A stretch of 64,000 nucleotides of DNA from Ceriagrion tenellum (lineage: Eukaryota > Arthropoda > Insecta > Odonata > Coenagrionidae), in the NCBI GenBank assembly GCA_963169105.1, contig OY720636.1, forward strand, positions 117,942,188 to 118,006,187, written 5' to 3'. Position numbers and translations under genes: made by a program. Shown here one piece after another: positions 1-13,693 of this stretch; the first letter of the stretch is position 1, and each line of letters starts with the position of its first letter. Below the pieces are notes generated by a model. It worked only from the letters and a program-made list of their open reading frames with translations. It ran no database searches and was not told the origin of the DNA.

Positions 1-3000
1 CACTGGAAACGCTCAACACTTCCAAGCATGAAACGAAACGAAAAAAAACGAAAAATATGTATGAAAGAATGCTTAAATGAAAAAAATACTTAACTGACAA
101 CGATATTTGGAAATAAATGCTTTCATTAATATGTGGAACTAACGCTAAATACTACGGTTAGTGAACTAGCTGATTGATCCAATGACAATGATGGGTCTTT
201 TCATAACAGTTTTACGATATTTCCTGCTGTATTTATGCCAATATGCCAATTCGGACTGTATTCTGATGGATGAAATTACAAAAAACAAATCTCCTGTTCG
301 GGTCGAAATCTGTTTAATATTTCTCTCTCCTAACATACGTGGAGAAATTTTAGTGAATTAAAGCGACAATAGTTTTTACTTGGGTAAGTTTGAAGATGTG
401 ATTTTAAATATTGCTCTCAGATTTTGTCTAAAGTGAAAGTCTTTCTCATTAGGTTGCGGCGAGAAAAATGCATTCTTAGACTCCCTTTTTTCCCCCAACT
501 TCCTTAAATATGAGGAAAACTCTATAAATTACGATGCTTCATGAATCTGGATTTATAACAAGCCTTTCCCATGCATCCGAGTGTTTTTTTTGCCCTGGTC
601 CTTACAACTACGAAAATGTATGCATTTACTCTGCATCAAAAGACTGACGGGGGTTATAGGGTTTCCACACGGTTTCAAGCATCTCTCTCGACTCGTTCAA
701 TTTATACAAACAAACAAAGACACCGCAGATATGTATGCATAAACTAACATGAGGGAGCTAACTTGAGTCACAAGGGTCGTGAACAAAGGGGACAAGTCGC
801 AATGCCTTCGCGTGAGGTTTTTACCTCCTTATCTCCATTTCACGTCTCTCTATGAGACAACTCTGAATCATAAAATGTGAAATCCGAGTTCTTCCTTCCT
901 GCGGAGAATATTTGGGACGAGAAAATCTCAACTCTCGCAGATAAAATGTTATCGATATATAACCCTCGAGAACCAATTGAGTGTCTTGAGGCGCCAGACT
1001 GAAAAAAATAATGAATAATTTCATCTCGTGTCGAAGTTATATTCACACCTCTTTATAAAGACTTCTAAAAGACGTCACAAGTCCTTTTCTCTAGTTGGTA
1101 TATATGTGTTGGGAAGCTTATTAAATTCAGAATTCTTACGGCAGAGAAAACTCCTTTTGTTTGAAGATTTTTGTAACAAGTCTTTCTTTTATTTATAAGG
1201 CCAAATATGAGATAAGTTTAGAGATCTTTTTTGGATATGTATTGAGTAATTATCACGAGATATCTCATACCATGAATTCGAAATATGGAATGACTCAGTT
1301 CCACTACAATGTGAGGGGTGTAGGAAATCCACAGGAAGAAGTGTTGGATAGTTATTAGGCGGGATTGGTTTGAACTTCAACAAAGAATCATAACTACACA
1401 AATCTTTTGATTAAATAACAATAATATTACTTCCTCTCAAAAATGACTAATAAAGCCTAAAAGTGTCGTTGAGAAAAGTGTCAATCCATGGCAGAAATGC
1501 CTTTGTTTACTTATTATTTACGAGCTTAAGGGATAGGTAGCGATTGCGTGATTTATTAATATAATGTCATTTAATAAAATTTTAACTGATTGATAAATTT
1601 ATATATTCAATTAAAACAGATTAATAACATTAAACAATAAGAAATGTATGATTACGTGACATCTAAACGTAATGTATCTAGGTATTAGTGAAACTACGAT
1701 TGTGCTCCTGATTTTCAACTGAACGCTTAAAGAAAAATGTTAATAGCTAGCTTTATATTTTTTTAAATGTTTTCTTGCACTTTAAGTGAAAAATTGTTTC
1801 AATGATGGATAAGCATCGACAAAGAATGGTGCAATAAATTTTCTACGCTTACGCAGGTATTTCCTCCCTAGCTATGCACAGCTTCATGATATCCGAATTG
1901 CAAAGGTCTTATTCTTTTATTGTGCAGTTACATTCCGTTTCCACTCTACCAGGCCTGAAATCAGAGAATGCGTTAATTACTTATACATAATGATTCTTTT
2001 AAGGAATCTTTGTCGTAAAACCTTCATCAAACGAATAGAAAAATACTTTACATGACTTGATAACGATTTTATTTACTACCCTACTTTCTAAAATCCACAA
2101 TTTCAGTGGCTCAGTAGGCAAATACTTTGAAAAAAAAACAGGAAACAAAAAATTTGGTCTTTATTATGAGATTCATGATTTACATGTGGCTTTAATCCAA
2201 TGAATGACTTTTAGTACATTCATAAAAAAACAGGAAATTTAAAAACGTATTGACAAAAACGTATATTACACACAATGGTGTATATTTATGATGATAACTG
2301 TCAAAAATCCATTACATAACCAAAACAATTTTCATACTAACTTCCTTTAGTCTTAATTAAAATTTATGTCGAAAAATATATTAATGTTACGCTAATCAGA
2401 ATTAATGTTTTCTGTTTTGATTGGTACCTATTAAGGTACAGATTTTTTTTGATTGTTTGTGACCACGATAGCTTGTTCAGAATTTTGTATCATCCGTTAC
2501 ATAATACTTTTAATGTATGTATATAAAGTTAAGTATTGTCATTTGCCATGTTTACTAAGACAATCCCTTTTAGTCTATTTCTTGCCTTTAAAGGCATGCA
2601 CAAATTAAGGAAGAAAATAGATATACATTTTAAGAAGAAAAAATATAACATCCATTACGTGTGGATTTGCTCTCAGTTATTGTAACAGTACAAAAAAAAT
2701 GCAGAATATCTGCATCAAACCAGTATTTTACTCAGATTTATTTCACTAAAGGCATATTGATGAAAAGAATGAAGTTTGGGGAGTTATGCAGATGTTTTCT
2801 GCCTCCATTTAATGGGCTGAGACTTTCAAATGACAATTAGATTAATAAGGGAGACATTGATTTTTCAATCGATATCAAGCGTGGATTTGCTAAGTTAAAC
2901 GCTGAATCATTTGCAGCATGTGCTCTCATTGTTCTTTTAAAATCTCGGAGAGCTTCTGCCTTTGTAATTCTTTCACCTTTATGGTGCCTTCATCACAGAC

Positions 3001-5555
3001 AAACCGAAGTTACTGTGCTGAAATTCCGTCCCACTCTTCCCCAGGTATTTTTCCGTGTCGTAAGATGAGGGAAAATTAAGGTTTTCCAGGGACGAGATCA
3101 AGTGCAATTCTGTATGCATTAGGATTGACCTACTTATTCCCCGTCAGATTACTCTTAGCACTAACAAAGTTCCCAGGAAGATAGCTTCTGGGACCAATGC
3201 AGTATTCACGGTGGAACTGTTCCCTCATGAAGCGGGAAGGGGAGTGACCAATTAACTTACAAAGAGCTCTTATTCAGTCGGGAATATCCCCCTCAGCAGT
3301 TATCGCGTGAATCATTTCAATAAAGGGGTGAGTATAAACTTTTTTGCTGCTTCTTAATTACTTATCAAGATTATCGAATTCATATTTTTTCGGGGAATCT
3401 TCAGCAACTGGAAAAATTATCTCATGTTTCCTACCAGTGGTGCAGGGGAATCACGTCTTCGCCAAAACAGCTTGTGGGTTTTCAGATTTTCCTCGGAGGC
3501 GAATTTAAGGAGACGGTTTACATTTCCAACTACTCGTATCCCTCACCCTCAATCTGTCCTCCAAACATCAGCGCGAAAATCCTTGCCAACCTTCTGGGTT
3601 TTGGCAACGTGAGCAAATCGGTGAGAGCATGGCAAAGGGCAAAGGTAGTGAACGAAACTCAAAGAAAAACTCAAAGAAAAAAGTAAGAGGAAGGAATAAA
3701 AGATCGATCGGGAGAGAAAGAGAGAATATATCGTAAATAGAAAGACAGACTCCACCTTTTGAGAGACACGGCGTTAAAAGGAAAGCGTGTCCAGGAGCCA
3801 TTGCTCCTCCACTCCACTAAACCTTTAAGACAGAGTCAAGATGGCGATGAGAGCGGATACTCACGGCATGAGAACGCTCTTTGGTCATTCGATCGACTCT
3901 TCCATTCCTTCTTCCAGCCCATCCTTTCAACTCAGACATAACTGCCGTCGCCCGCAATCTGCGTGGAAATTCATCCGGTGTCCAATGAAGTGAGAAATCT
4001 ATGAGAACACCTTTGGCCGCGGAGGTAAATGTAGTAATCGGAACATTGGAAATGGTTTGACATTAGGTTTACTTTTACTCAAAAAGGATGCCCGCAATGG
4101 GTTGGAGGACTCTTAGGAGAAAAAGACTATAAAAACTTTAATTATGGTGGATGGAGAGGGACGGATGTCTGAGAGAATTGCGGGAAGAATGTTGACGAGG
4201 AGTCTACCACAGCCTAAGTTCAGTCCACAGTTTCAGATTGTCAAAAGATCGTATTAAAAAGCGGGATCTATAAAGCTCGAGTATAAAATTTACTGAAATA
4301 TATATTTCATACTAGGTGACTACGTTACTTCAAACCCCAATATACCTCATCTGCGAAATAAATACACCATAACATATGGTCATTTGTCATGAGAAGGCCC
4401 ACTGCTATCAGAACAATATTAATGGTACGCTTAACGAACATTAATGGAGATTAAATTTTTGAAAATTTTTTTCATCCCTCAAACCCATGATAAAATATGA
4501 CATTAATCCATCCGTAGAATAATGGCGAAGTAATCGGTACCATATGATTAGTGGGAAGAATTGATGAAGTAATCAAGAAATATCTATTTTCAATCCCTTT
4601 GTAAACAGTTCGAAAATCCTAACAAGAATATAAATAATAATTACTAATTTATTTACGCTATAAAGAGTTGTTTGTTTTCCCCGAGGACGCAGATCAATTA
4701 ATACAGATTTATATTTTTTTATTAAGCGTGCCGCGCACATTAAATATTGTTTGACAATAGGCAATAACATACCCTTGCCAAAGAAACTATAGGTAAGATA
4801 TGATTGATGAATGCTATACCACATAAAACAGGACATTCAGTAGATAGAACGTCCATACTTGAGAACGGAAGCCTTATTACCATCCCAGCATTAGTCAAAT
4901 CGGTCTAAAAATAAAGTAGCGAATTTAAGAATGAAATTATTTCCAGCGATTAAATTATAGATTAACCTAAAAAAATTAACAAATTGTAGTTAACTACATT
5001 TATTAGTCCTAAAGAAAGTGATGCAATACTTTCTTTAATACAAAATAAAAATAAATGATGATTGTAATCAATTTCAAGGTAATACTTAAATAAATGTCTG
5101 TTTATTTTCTTCAATGAAGGATGACATGTTAGAAATAATAGCAGGAATAATTTGACCTATAGCCGGGAAAATTGAAACGCTGATTTTTGGCACCATTTTT
5201 TGTGCTAAGCTATTGCTAGCTGAGGAATTAATTTTGGAGAAAAAGTGTGTTTATATTCCATCAACATTTATATACTAAGTACATCGCGAAAAATATTTTT
5301 CCCACGGCAGTGTTGTACAGTCTTCTGAGGCTGCAACTTTGAAGTAGCTAAACATAAATTCATTTTCGTATGCTTTGAAGATAAAAATAGAAGCAAATAA
5401 AGATAAAAAATTTAATTTAGGTTCAGCCAAGGAGAGGATACGAGACCGTTTGGAATTCCTGAACAATACAAAAAAACACGTTCGTTTACAGCAAGGGAGA
5501 GTGAGTGTCGTCCGTGAGGCTGTGGACGCAGAAATATACTGGGAGAAAAATGGTT
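1..5555. other. Unrecognised AT-rich intergenic or intronic DNA
   Basis: No coding region, RNA gene or mobile element could be supported here. Open frames are short (under 90 codons away from the repeat at the right end), lack recognisable motifs and overlap one another on both strands, as expected by chance. A purine-rich patch lies near 3660-3740 and poly-A and poly-T tracts are scattered. An intron or old unrecognisable transposon DNA cannot be excluded. Confidence 0.6.
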
Positions 5556-5685
5556 GAGTCAAGCGATGGCTGAATTTGTACGAAGACAGTGACATTTCTT
5601 GTAGACGAAAAGTCAACATTGAGTTTAACGATGGTTGAATTTGTACGAAGACATTGACATTTCTTGCAGACGAAAAGTCAACATT
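5556..5685. repeat. Two-copy 65-bp tandem repeat
   Basis: Unit 1 spans 5556-5620 and unit 2 spans 5621-5685. Both contain a block reading CGATGG(C/T)TGAATTTGTACG followed by a shared run ending AAAGTCAACATT. Only a handful of substitutions separate the two, with no length change. A minus-strand open frame of 139 codons (5275-5694) runs through the repeat, but 65 is not a multiple of three, so the two units are read in different frames. This argues against coding. Confidence 0.85.
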
Positions 5686-6598
5686 AGCGAACAACAGCTC
5701 GTAGTGAGCAAGAGGGTGAGCGATGGAAAGGGAAAGGGGGAATCTTTGAATGTTTAGGTTTTGAATGGAAAAGGATAACGGTGTGGGAGGAAAAAAGTTT
5801 TATTCGAGTTTTGTTCCGCGCACGAGTTCCACATTATTTTAAAAAATTGCATTGCTTTATATGTTTCAAAGAATACATTATAAAGAGAGTGAATGAGTTG
5901 TAGGAATGGAAGAAAATTAGGGAAGAATGTTTCATTCCTTGAGAAAGTTGAGTTGGCGGTACGTGAAAATTCTGGTAAACGAAGGTTGATTACTGAACAG
6001 GAGGCGCAGGAAAACGCTTCCTCTCTAGTTGCATGTTTTCCTCCATGTTTACAAACGGTCGATGCACCTTAGATGTGAAATCTAACTGGTAATTGTATGA
6101 GTCAGGCTACGAAGTTGAATAAAACCTAGAAATGTGTTTCACGATGTTGGATACCAGGAAAGATTCATTAATGAATGTTCCATGCCGATAATAAATAACC
6201 AAACAGTGAATGACGCTCCCCTGCTACACAGCATACCATACATAATACCGGTTGTACAACCTTAAAACCAATGTTTATTTTCATACTCATGTTATCAGCA
6301 AATGTGATTATTTTATCTTGTAACGGCAACCTAAGCCTTTCAAATTAGGAATCAATGAATAAAAACTCTTCAAAATGTCCTAATAACTCTGAGAACGGTC
6401 CCAAGTTTAGGATTGGATTTTTGGGGAAGTGATCGACTTCTAAGGTCATTTGCGGCATAGGTGATAGGTGAGGGAAGAAGGGTGGATAGAAAATCGGCGT
6501 CGGCATTAGCCTGCTCTTAACGAAAGGCGCCAAAGGGACCACGGTTTAACGTCTCATCCGACAGACGGAGTACCTTAGTAAAGTGATAATGAAAATGA
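5686..6598. other. Unrecognised intergenic stretch
   Basis: Nothing with a recognisable motif was seen on either strand. A short minus-strand frame at 6345-6542 (65 codons) has no family features. Confidence 0.55.
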
Positions 6599-6795
6599 TT
6601 TCATAATTATTTTCTCTTTCCCATAAATAAGTTAATCATTCATTTAGTTAATTGGATGTCTTTAATCAAAAGCCTCAAGGCTCTCAAGTAGAGATCGGGT
6701 TCCCTCTGAAAAACATCCTTCTCTGCAGGGATTTGAACCCTGGACGTCCGTATGGTTAGCCAGAACTCTTGCTACCACACCAACTCGGTCCCCAG
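6599..6795 (-). mobile_element. tRNA-derived SINE, family A, with shared tail
   Basis: Read on the minus strand the element starts near 6795 with a tRNA-like head. It carries a polymerase III B-box-like sequence GGTTCAAATCCC (complement of about 6727-6738), with an A-box-like stretch about 50 bases before it. A non-tRNA body follows, and the tail runs to 6599. The tail (6599-6672) recurs at 7110-7183 without the head, as expected for a 5'-truncated copy or a tail shared with a LINE partner. A functional tRNA gene is unlikely: the acceptor ends do not pair cleanly and the spacing is irregular. The SINE class is inferred from the head and B box; exact ends are not proven. Confidence 0.6.
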
Positions 6796-7109
6796 TCTAA
6801 ATTTTATTTTGTATATTGATCACATTTTATAATGTGTTTCTTATGCTTCGATTCTTCTCCGTCTATTTGTGTCGTCATTTGAAATTCTTTTTAAATAATG
6901 GATTTAAGTGCCCAGTAGATTAAATATGATAATAGTTACATATTCAGTTTACCTCAGTATTTATAAATATCTCTCCGCGGCTAATTTCCTCAGTCGGAGT
7001 GGTTATTCTGATCATGTTCATTAAGTACAATTATTTTGTTTTTAACAAATTATAAATTTTGCCAATTACAATTATTCAGCAGAATAACTATGTGTTTATT
7101 TATTCCGTA

Positions 7110-7183
7110 TTTCATAATTATTTTCTCTTTCCCATAAATCAGTAAATCATTCATTTAGTTAATTGGATGCCTTTAATCAAAAG
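7110..7183 (-). repeat. Second copy of the SINE family A tail
   Basis: This 74-bp stretch matches 6599-6672 at 71 of 74 positions by eye, offset by 511 bp with no gaps. It lacks the tRNA-like head. It may be a 5'-truncated SINE, the tail of a partner LINE, or a local duplication. Confidence 0.7.
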
Positions 7184-10100
7184 AAATGATATATTTGGAT
7201 TGAGGAATCGCGACTATTTCCGCAGTGATATAATTATCGTTTCTAGTTAATTTGTGAATTTGAATGAATCAATGAAACGCAAAGTGAATGCACGTGAAAA
7301 CAGTTTCGACAATTTATCAAAGGGAAACTCGGATGAGCAAAGCTTGATTCACTAAGGACCAACAAAGTCATATAGAGTTAAATACCTTCCAACTCTTTTT
7401 TTTGACGGTATAGAATGGTTGTATATTTGCTACGCGTTTGGCAGTGGAAGACTGTGACCCCGTACCACAGGTGACGTATACAAATTACCATTGTTCACGG
7501 AGCTCCTGCTGCACCGATTTATGACCAACACGACACCAAGAGATAAACCGAGAGTTAATCCAGAGTACTGAGACTGTAAACTTCATAAATTTTCACGGCT
7601 CGTGTTTATAGACCGAGTAGGATAGAGCCTTAACTTAAATATTTTTTTTTAATTCTGCAAATAAATACTTCTTTACTTCTATCAGCAATGCACATTTCAT
7701 ACACATCTTTAAAACTGATTTATGAAGTCACCATAGGTCTGAGGGCAGAATTGATGAAGGCAGTTGGAAAATGTATCTGCGTGTTAATTACCATCCTCGA
7801 GAAAAACATTTGCCCTTGCAGTGCATAGGCATCATCGCCTAAGCCGAGCACTAAAAATTTCTCGAATGCGTGTTTTTTATGCACCATAGTTAAAGTTCTT
7901 GCATAAAGAGCGCTAGATAAGAATGAAGCGCTCCTCTGAACACTGAGAACTTCAAAGATCGTCAAGCCGCCAACGGTTAGCGTGACCAAGTAAGCAACGG
8001 AAGGATATATTTTGGCTCAACAGGCGGAGGTAGAAAGGAGGACATTCGTTAACATTCATGCATTCATGAGGAGTCCACTCCTTGGTCCATTAAACATTAC
8101 TTCTGCGTCTCTCGTCAGAGGATACATTATTCATGGAAACCCCTTGCATAGGCAACGACGTGCCGCGCAACGAAAAGGGCTCTTAGGAATTGCTTCTCAG
8201 TCACCAGGTCTCCCCTATTTTCTGTTCCAACTTATCCGATCAAAGGGAAACTTTCCCCTCCCTTAAATTTCTTTTTTCATAGAGTTTAAGTAAGCAGTAT
8301 ACCTCGTTCGAGAACGCCCTTTTAGGTATAATTCTACCGCAGCCTAGTAGAGACCCTCGCCTTCCTCTCCATTACTCGCCCAGGAGACCAACCCCACCGA
8401 CGGCACAGTGGAAGAGGCGTTGCATGGGTCCACGATAATGTGCAGTGTGAAGTTAGTTATATTGTATATATTGCAACATTTTGATGATACAAAATTAATT
8501 TGTACTGTGTAATGAGTCTGTACTGGCCAGATTCTGGCTGATGCTGCACACGCTGACTTCCCAGCAGGGCGGGGTAGGCTGATGCGATCGAGAAGATGCC
8601 TCGCTGATGGATGCTCATCAGACCCAATGGCGCTGAAGACTAGGCAACTAGGAATTCACTATTCTGGAGAAAATAAAAGCTTGAATTGACTCATCTGGTG
8701 CAAGTACGGTAATGCAAGTTGCGAGTTAGTTACAAGGCAAGTTTTTGACACTACTAAAATTTTGGGGGAAAGTTTATCGGCTGGGAAAATGAGTAAGAAA
8801 GCGGGGGATTATTTTAAGTCGAGATATCACGAGAATTCTTCCGCAAATTCACTGCCAATCCTTCTTCTGAAGTTAAAACTTGCCACAACTCGGGTTTCAG
8901 CTCTAAATGGTGGGTGAGTTGATGGAGTTCGAGGGCTTACTTTTCACTTTGAAAAGAGAATTTTTTTCGCATCAATTGAAGAACATCAGAACCAAGGGGA
9001 ATAGATGCTAATCTTCTAGGAGCGCAAAGTATTGAGCATTTATTCATCACTGATGTGGAGCTCGTATTTCAGAATCAATACTAAATGCACCACACCATTA
9101 TAGTTCATGCCAGCTGGCTATGGCAGTCCATATGAAAATTACTTGCTTTTAGTATAATGACTGATTCCAATCTTATCTTGTAATGTTCAAAGGTACAAAA
9201 TTTGAATATTTCTAACGAGTTGATTTGACAGGAATATTTCCAGTGCACGCAAAAGTTATTTAAATCGCAAACTGCCATTTCCGTAAACACATCCACCTGA
9301 AGAAAAACAAATTAAAACTTAAAATTTAGTCAGGTGTTTAAAATCACCGATCTCAATCAATAGTGGGCGATATTAGAACTGAAATGCTAGCACTACTCTT
9401 CTAGAACGATTTGCGTTGAGAGTAATGATATTGGTAGCGCTAGAGCAGGAACCGTAACCCCAAACCAGGTTTGCTGAGAATTGCAACGGGAGCGCCACCA
9501 ACTACCATGTTCCATACATATATTGGGAAATATGCGTAACATACATATAATCGGAAGCTGTCTGCCACCTCACTAAACTCTTATGAATATTTATTTAAGG
9601 GTTTTTCCGCCATGTAACCATCAGTAATCACTTCTTTGACCATGCTTAAGCCTCAATAGAAGTAACACTCGTTAATATATTCTCAAATGGGTATCATATT
9701 CATCATAAGAGAATATTATTCCTCCAATATTTGCTTTGGACTATAACGGCATTGCATTTGCTAGTTAACGGCGTTTATTTTATAAAAATGCCAATGAAAA
9801 GGAAATACGGCCAATATCATAAATACAGTTTGTGATTAAGTTTTACGCTGTATAGCATGTGTGGTGTCCATAAAACGAATTTGAATATATTTTAAAGGAG
9901 GTAGTACCGAGTGTGTTGACAATGTTTCCATGTTTATGGAAGGAAGCGAAATCGACTCTTGATACTAACCCGTTCCAAGATGAGGTCTGGTATCATGGTA
10001 TCACATGGGAGAAGATTACTGTTTGAGGAAAAATTATTTGAAATGCTTGCGAGTAAAATTTATTGGGCTGCTTTATTAATAGAGCCTTGATCTTATCCTT

Positions 10101-11787
10101 CAACACATTTCAAAATACGTCAGGCATTTACAATAAGCACAAATACATGCCCTTGAGCCTTGGAATTCTGCCTTCTTCCTGACCTTCCGTTGCTTTGTGA
10201 GGGTACAAACATCCCCTATTACTAGCAAGGCCCTAATAGCCAGTAATATTTATTACGCGTTGCAACCTAAATATAAATCTGGAAGAGAAATTAAAATTTT
10301 TGCTCGAATAAAAGTTTGACGCCTTTATTGAAGTAAGCCATTAAACATAATTTGTTGAAAAGAGAGCTAATTAGAAGGAGTTAAACTGTAGTTGAGAGGC
10401 TGACAAGCTTTGATCAGAGGAGATGCAAGAAAAAGTGTCCGAAAAATGGACATTTAAGCACAAAAATTAAGACCAAACAAATAGTCAGAAAAAATGAGGT
10501 AAAAATGTATGAAATTACTGAGACGGGGAGGTAAAGGATGATCGCTTACAGGCTTTTTCTGCGTGGATTCAAGAGAGAAGAAAACTAAAAGGTGATGATG
10601 CAAAACTTGATGAAGAAAGTATAGAAGAAGAAAAAGGAAAACTTTTTCTTGTTCACTTTTTTAGCGATGATAACATGCGGGAATGCTGGGAAAGTTATTT
10701 GATGTTGCGTGTTCAGGAAATAAAATTTTCCTAATGTAGACTTTAGTTGCTAATCAAGGAAGATCAAAGAGAATGAGGAAGGTGGATGGAGAGAGGAAAA
10801 AACAACCGGATTGAATCGGGAGATAGAAAGTGGGAGAGAAAAAGAAAAGGTTCAATCCCGACTTCTTTTGTTCACGGGTCAGTTTGAGAAGAGACTTTTC
10901 AAGTTCTTGAAGACTGCTCGAGTTACCCTCGCTTACTCCTATGGCATCGGAGAAGAATAAATGGAGGATTGGGCGCTAAAATAAAGCTTCTAGAGATAAA
11001 AAAGGGGATTTTGGGGGGAAGGGTCCCTTTCTTTACCCTCACCACAGGCTCGCTCTCATCCTGACCCTTCCCTTTATTCCACTCCCCATCTGATTGTTCA
11101 TCTCCTCCCGAGCCCTGACCCTTCCATTCATACCCGTCCTCCCAGTTCCGATTCAGCGAGACGACGCTTGGAAAGGTGGAGAACTTTGATAGTTGCCCTT
11201 GGGAATTGCTGCAAAGCCGCAAAAATAAAAAAGCCGTTTTCTTCCTCTCATGTTTTACATTTCCCAGGAAAGTTTTACAGTAGTTCACTTCATGTGATTA
11301 ACCTGTGTTCGTAGGATGAATCCAAATTTATTATTGGCATAGCATTTCAAATCTTTTACCATGTTTAACCGTATCAACAGATGTGAACTATTGAAATTTC
11401 ACATCAAAGAAACAATAAATTGAGTTCAATATCAGGTGACTTTATATACAAGAAACGGGAATAGGTCTTTTAAACATTATAACAGATCTAATTTTTACTG
11501 TTAGACTTTAATAGATAATCAGCTTACAAATTATGTGGTGAGTATTATTATCTATGTACGCTTTTCTTTGAACATTAGAACCACATAAGGGCACCTAGAA
11601 CTAACTATCAAGAGTAACGCAATAGGAAGTATTTTTCACATTTAACTGATGACGGATTGAAGCTACTGAGTAAGATTAGCATGTAAGAATTGAGCATTTC
11701 ACTTAAAAATGTGTTTAGCCAAGACCATCAATATTAAAAATTCTGATGATCCTACTTTAACAATTTTGGATGTAAAGGGGCACGGAT
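7184..11787. other. Unrecognised region with two unassigned minus-strand ORFs
   Basis: No supported gene. Two minus-strand open frames are longer than most by-chance frames here: 7720-7989 (89 codons) and 10923-11288 (121 codons). The second has a charged, Gly-rich middle and lies in a locally GC-richer patch. Neither shows a family motif, signal peptide plus domain, or flanking splice sites that I could defend. Both are left as hypothetical at best. Confidence 0.5.
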
Positions 11788-11870
11788 TAGCCTTACGGAG
11801 TGCATAAATGTGCGAAATTCCACAGAGGACGTATCATCCGCCTTGACCGGGACTTGAACCCAAATCCCAA
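11788..11870 (-). mobile_element. Relic of tRNA-derived SINE, family C
   Basis: On the minus strand there is a B-box-like GGTTCAAGTCCCGGTCAAGG segment followed by a tail with GGATGA, then CTGTGGAATTTCGCACA and ACTCCGTAAG. The same order of words, diverged, appears near 52.54 kb (+) and near 59.8 kb (-), which suggests a repeat family. The A box and the 5' end are not clear. Confidence 0.4.
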
Positions 11871-13332
11871 GTTCCATATTCGAGTTCATCCTCATTTTAC
11901 TAAATCATGTTTAACCCAACATGAAGTTCAGGACAATGACCCTCACTGACAATATATCTACCGTGGAAATGATTATTTTTTTATTCCATGCATCATAATT
12001 GGCATTACACAAAGAGAATGAATTTATAGCAAACGAGCCCGATAAATTCGTACACCATCAGAGTATCTTGATGGGCCATTGCTTAAAAAAGGTCGTCGGA
12101 GTGCTATATCGTAAACAGTAACAGTATTTGACACAAATTGTCAACAGTTCCTGATTATAATGGAGCACATTGGTGCCAGAACTTCTCACATAACTTCCTA
12201 AATTTCCACTTCTTCAAACTTATCTCTCATTCCCAATATGTCCTAATAATATGGCAACCACAGACGAGACAATCATTTTCCGAGGTAAAGCTTGCACGGA
12301 TATATCAGCCGACGTGTTGAAGTAAGAAGTATTTTTACGCGTCACTGCGCACTGGATTCGCCATATGCACAGTGTGAAAGGCTTCTTAATTCGTCTCGAT
12401 TGAGAATTTCTCCGCATCGGATCGGTGAACACCGAGGAAAAATTAGAGTATGTACAAGAATCAGCTTATCTGGCAACTGTCAATGAATGCATATTGGCTA
12501 GTCAAAACTGTGAAAAAGAAACTCCACTTCTCCGTTCATTACGAAATGTCATAAGAGACAACGCTTAAGTCATCAACTCCTGGCTTGCAAAGTCATCAAA
12601 AATCAATGATAGAGACAAAGCCTTACAAAATTCATTGTCAAGTGCTGTCAATGGGTATTCTGTTCAACGGCAGTTGCATACTAGCAAGACGGAATGAAAG
12701 GTTAATTATTCCTGTTGAACATTCAAAGTGCTCGTAAACTATTAGAACCCAGTAACTCAATGGAAATATTTAACCTTCTTCGTTTCAAATCTTTCATTGT
12801 AAGCTGAAGTTATAAACGTTATCCAAAATTGGGAGAAAAAAGAGAAAATATAAACTTATCTGTATAAAGAGTTCGTTAGGAGAACATGGTTTGCTGAATA
12901 ACTGATAATCGATGGTTCAGTTTTAATTAAACAAACTTCCACGTTCTGAGCAAAATTTCTTCAGAACGATATACTTAAAAGAAAGTAATTAATGAGGTAA
13001 TAGCCATGAAAAGTCTTTCAAAATTCAAGTACTAAAGCCTAAAAATTTCTTCAGATTAGATATTTATTCATATTTAGAGCAAAATAAGCATCGGTAACAT
13101 TTTTTATCTTCTCGACAGTAAAACCTTCAAACAAAAAACATGCCTAATAATTAGTCATGGATCATAAATTAACTTTCACAGTATGGACCTCATATTTACA
13201 AAGAGCATCTATACTTATAAATCTTTAAAAGGAAGTGACATGAACACTGTCTTTCATAGTTGTCCTCTTACAATAGAATACCTCCTTTGCTTTAAGAATA
13301 CTACCGGCTATTCTGCTTGCAATTTTTATTTT
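11871..13332. other. Unrecognised AT-rich stretch left of the Gypsy element
   Basis: No coding signal, repeat or RNA gene could be supported. This is the pre-insertion host flank of the LTR retrotransposon. Confidence 0.55.
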
Positions 13333-13336
13333 GTAT
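13333..13336. repeat. Target site duplication GTAT, left copy
   Basis: GTAT precedes the first LTR and is repeated directly after the second LTR (19658-19661). A 4-bp duplication is normal for Ty3/Gypsy integrases and confirms the element's ends. Confidence 0.85.
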
Positions 13337-13428
13337 TGTAAGAGAGAGAGACTCGGTAATTTTCCTTCCACACCTATTCCATCGTGTGTTGCAGTTTTGC
13401 CACCCCCCTTACATTCCACCTGCTTCCG

Positions 13429-13566
13429 GAGAGCTCTCTCGCCTCAGCCAACACCTAGAGTCAGCACGGACTATGTACCGTCGCATGATCGAACATCGAG
13501 AGCTCTCTCGCCTCATCCAACACCTAGAGTCAGCACGGACTATGTACCGTCGCATGATCGAACATG
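13429..13566 (+). repeat. Two-copy 69-bp tandem repeat inside the LTR
   Basis: Units 13429-13497 and 13498-13566 both start GAGAGCTCTCTCGCCTCA and differ at only two positions. The same pair is at 19316-19453 in the 3' LTR. Repeats of this kind in the U3 part of an LTR are often enhancer or regulator binding sites; that role is inferred from position only. Confidence 0.9.
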
Positions 13567-13687
13567 CGGCGTTTACGAGCCAATAAGGTGGCCAGGTAAA
13601 GTCACGAGGTGACGCTAAGGTGTACAAGTGGAAGGAGACGGCGTTGCTGCGTGGTCAGTTGGCCGCGAGATGTAACGGAGTCAACAC

Positions 13688-13693
13688 AATAAA
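13688..13693 (+). promoter_or_regulatory. Candidate poly(A) signal AATAAA in the LTR
   Basis: An AATAAA lies about 80 bp before the LTR end. The copy in the 3' LTR (19575-19580) would be the one used to end the genomic transcript. It is a short motif in an LTR, so assignment rests on position. Confidence 0.45.

Noticed and set aside
5275..5694. Minus-strand open frame of 139 codons as a gene
   Set aside because: It runs through the 65-bp tandem repeat, whose two units are read in different frames, and shows no family motif; best explained as a by-chance open frame.
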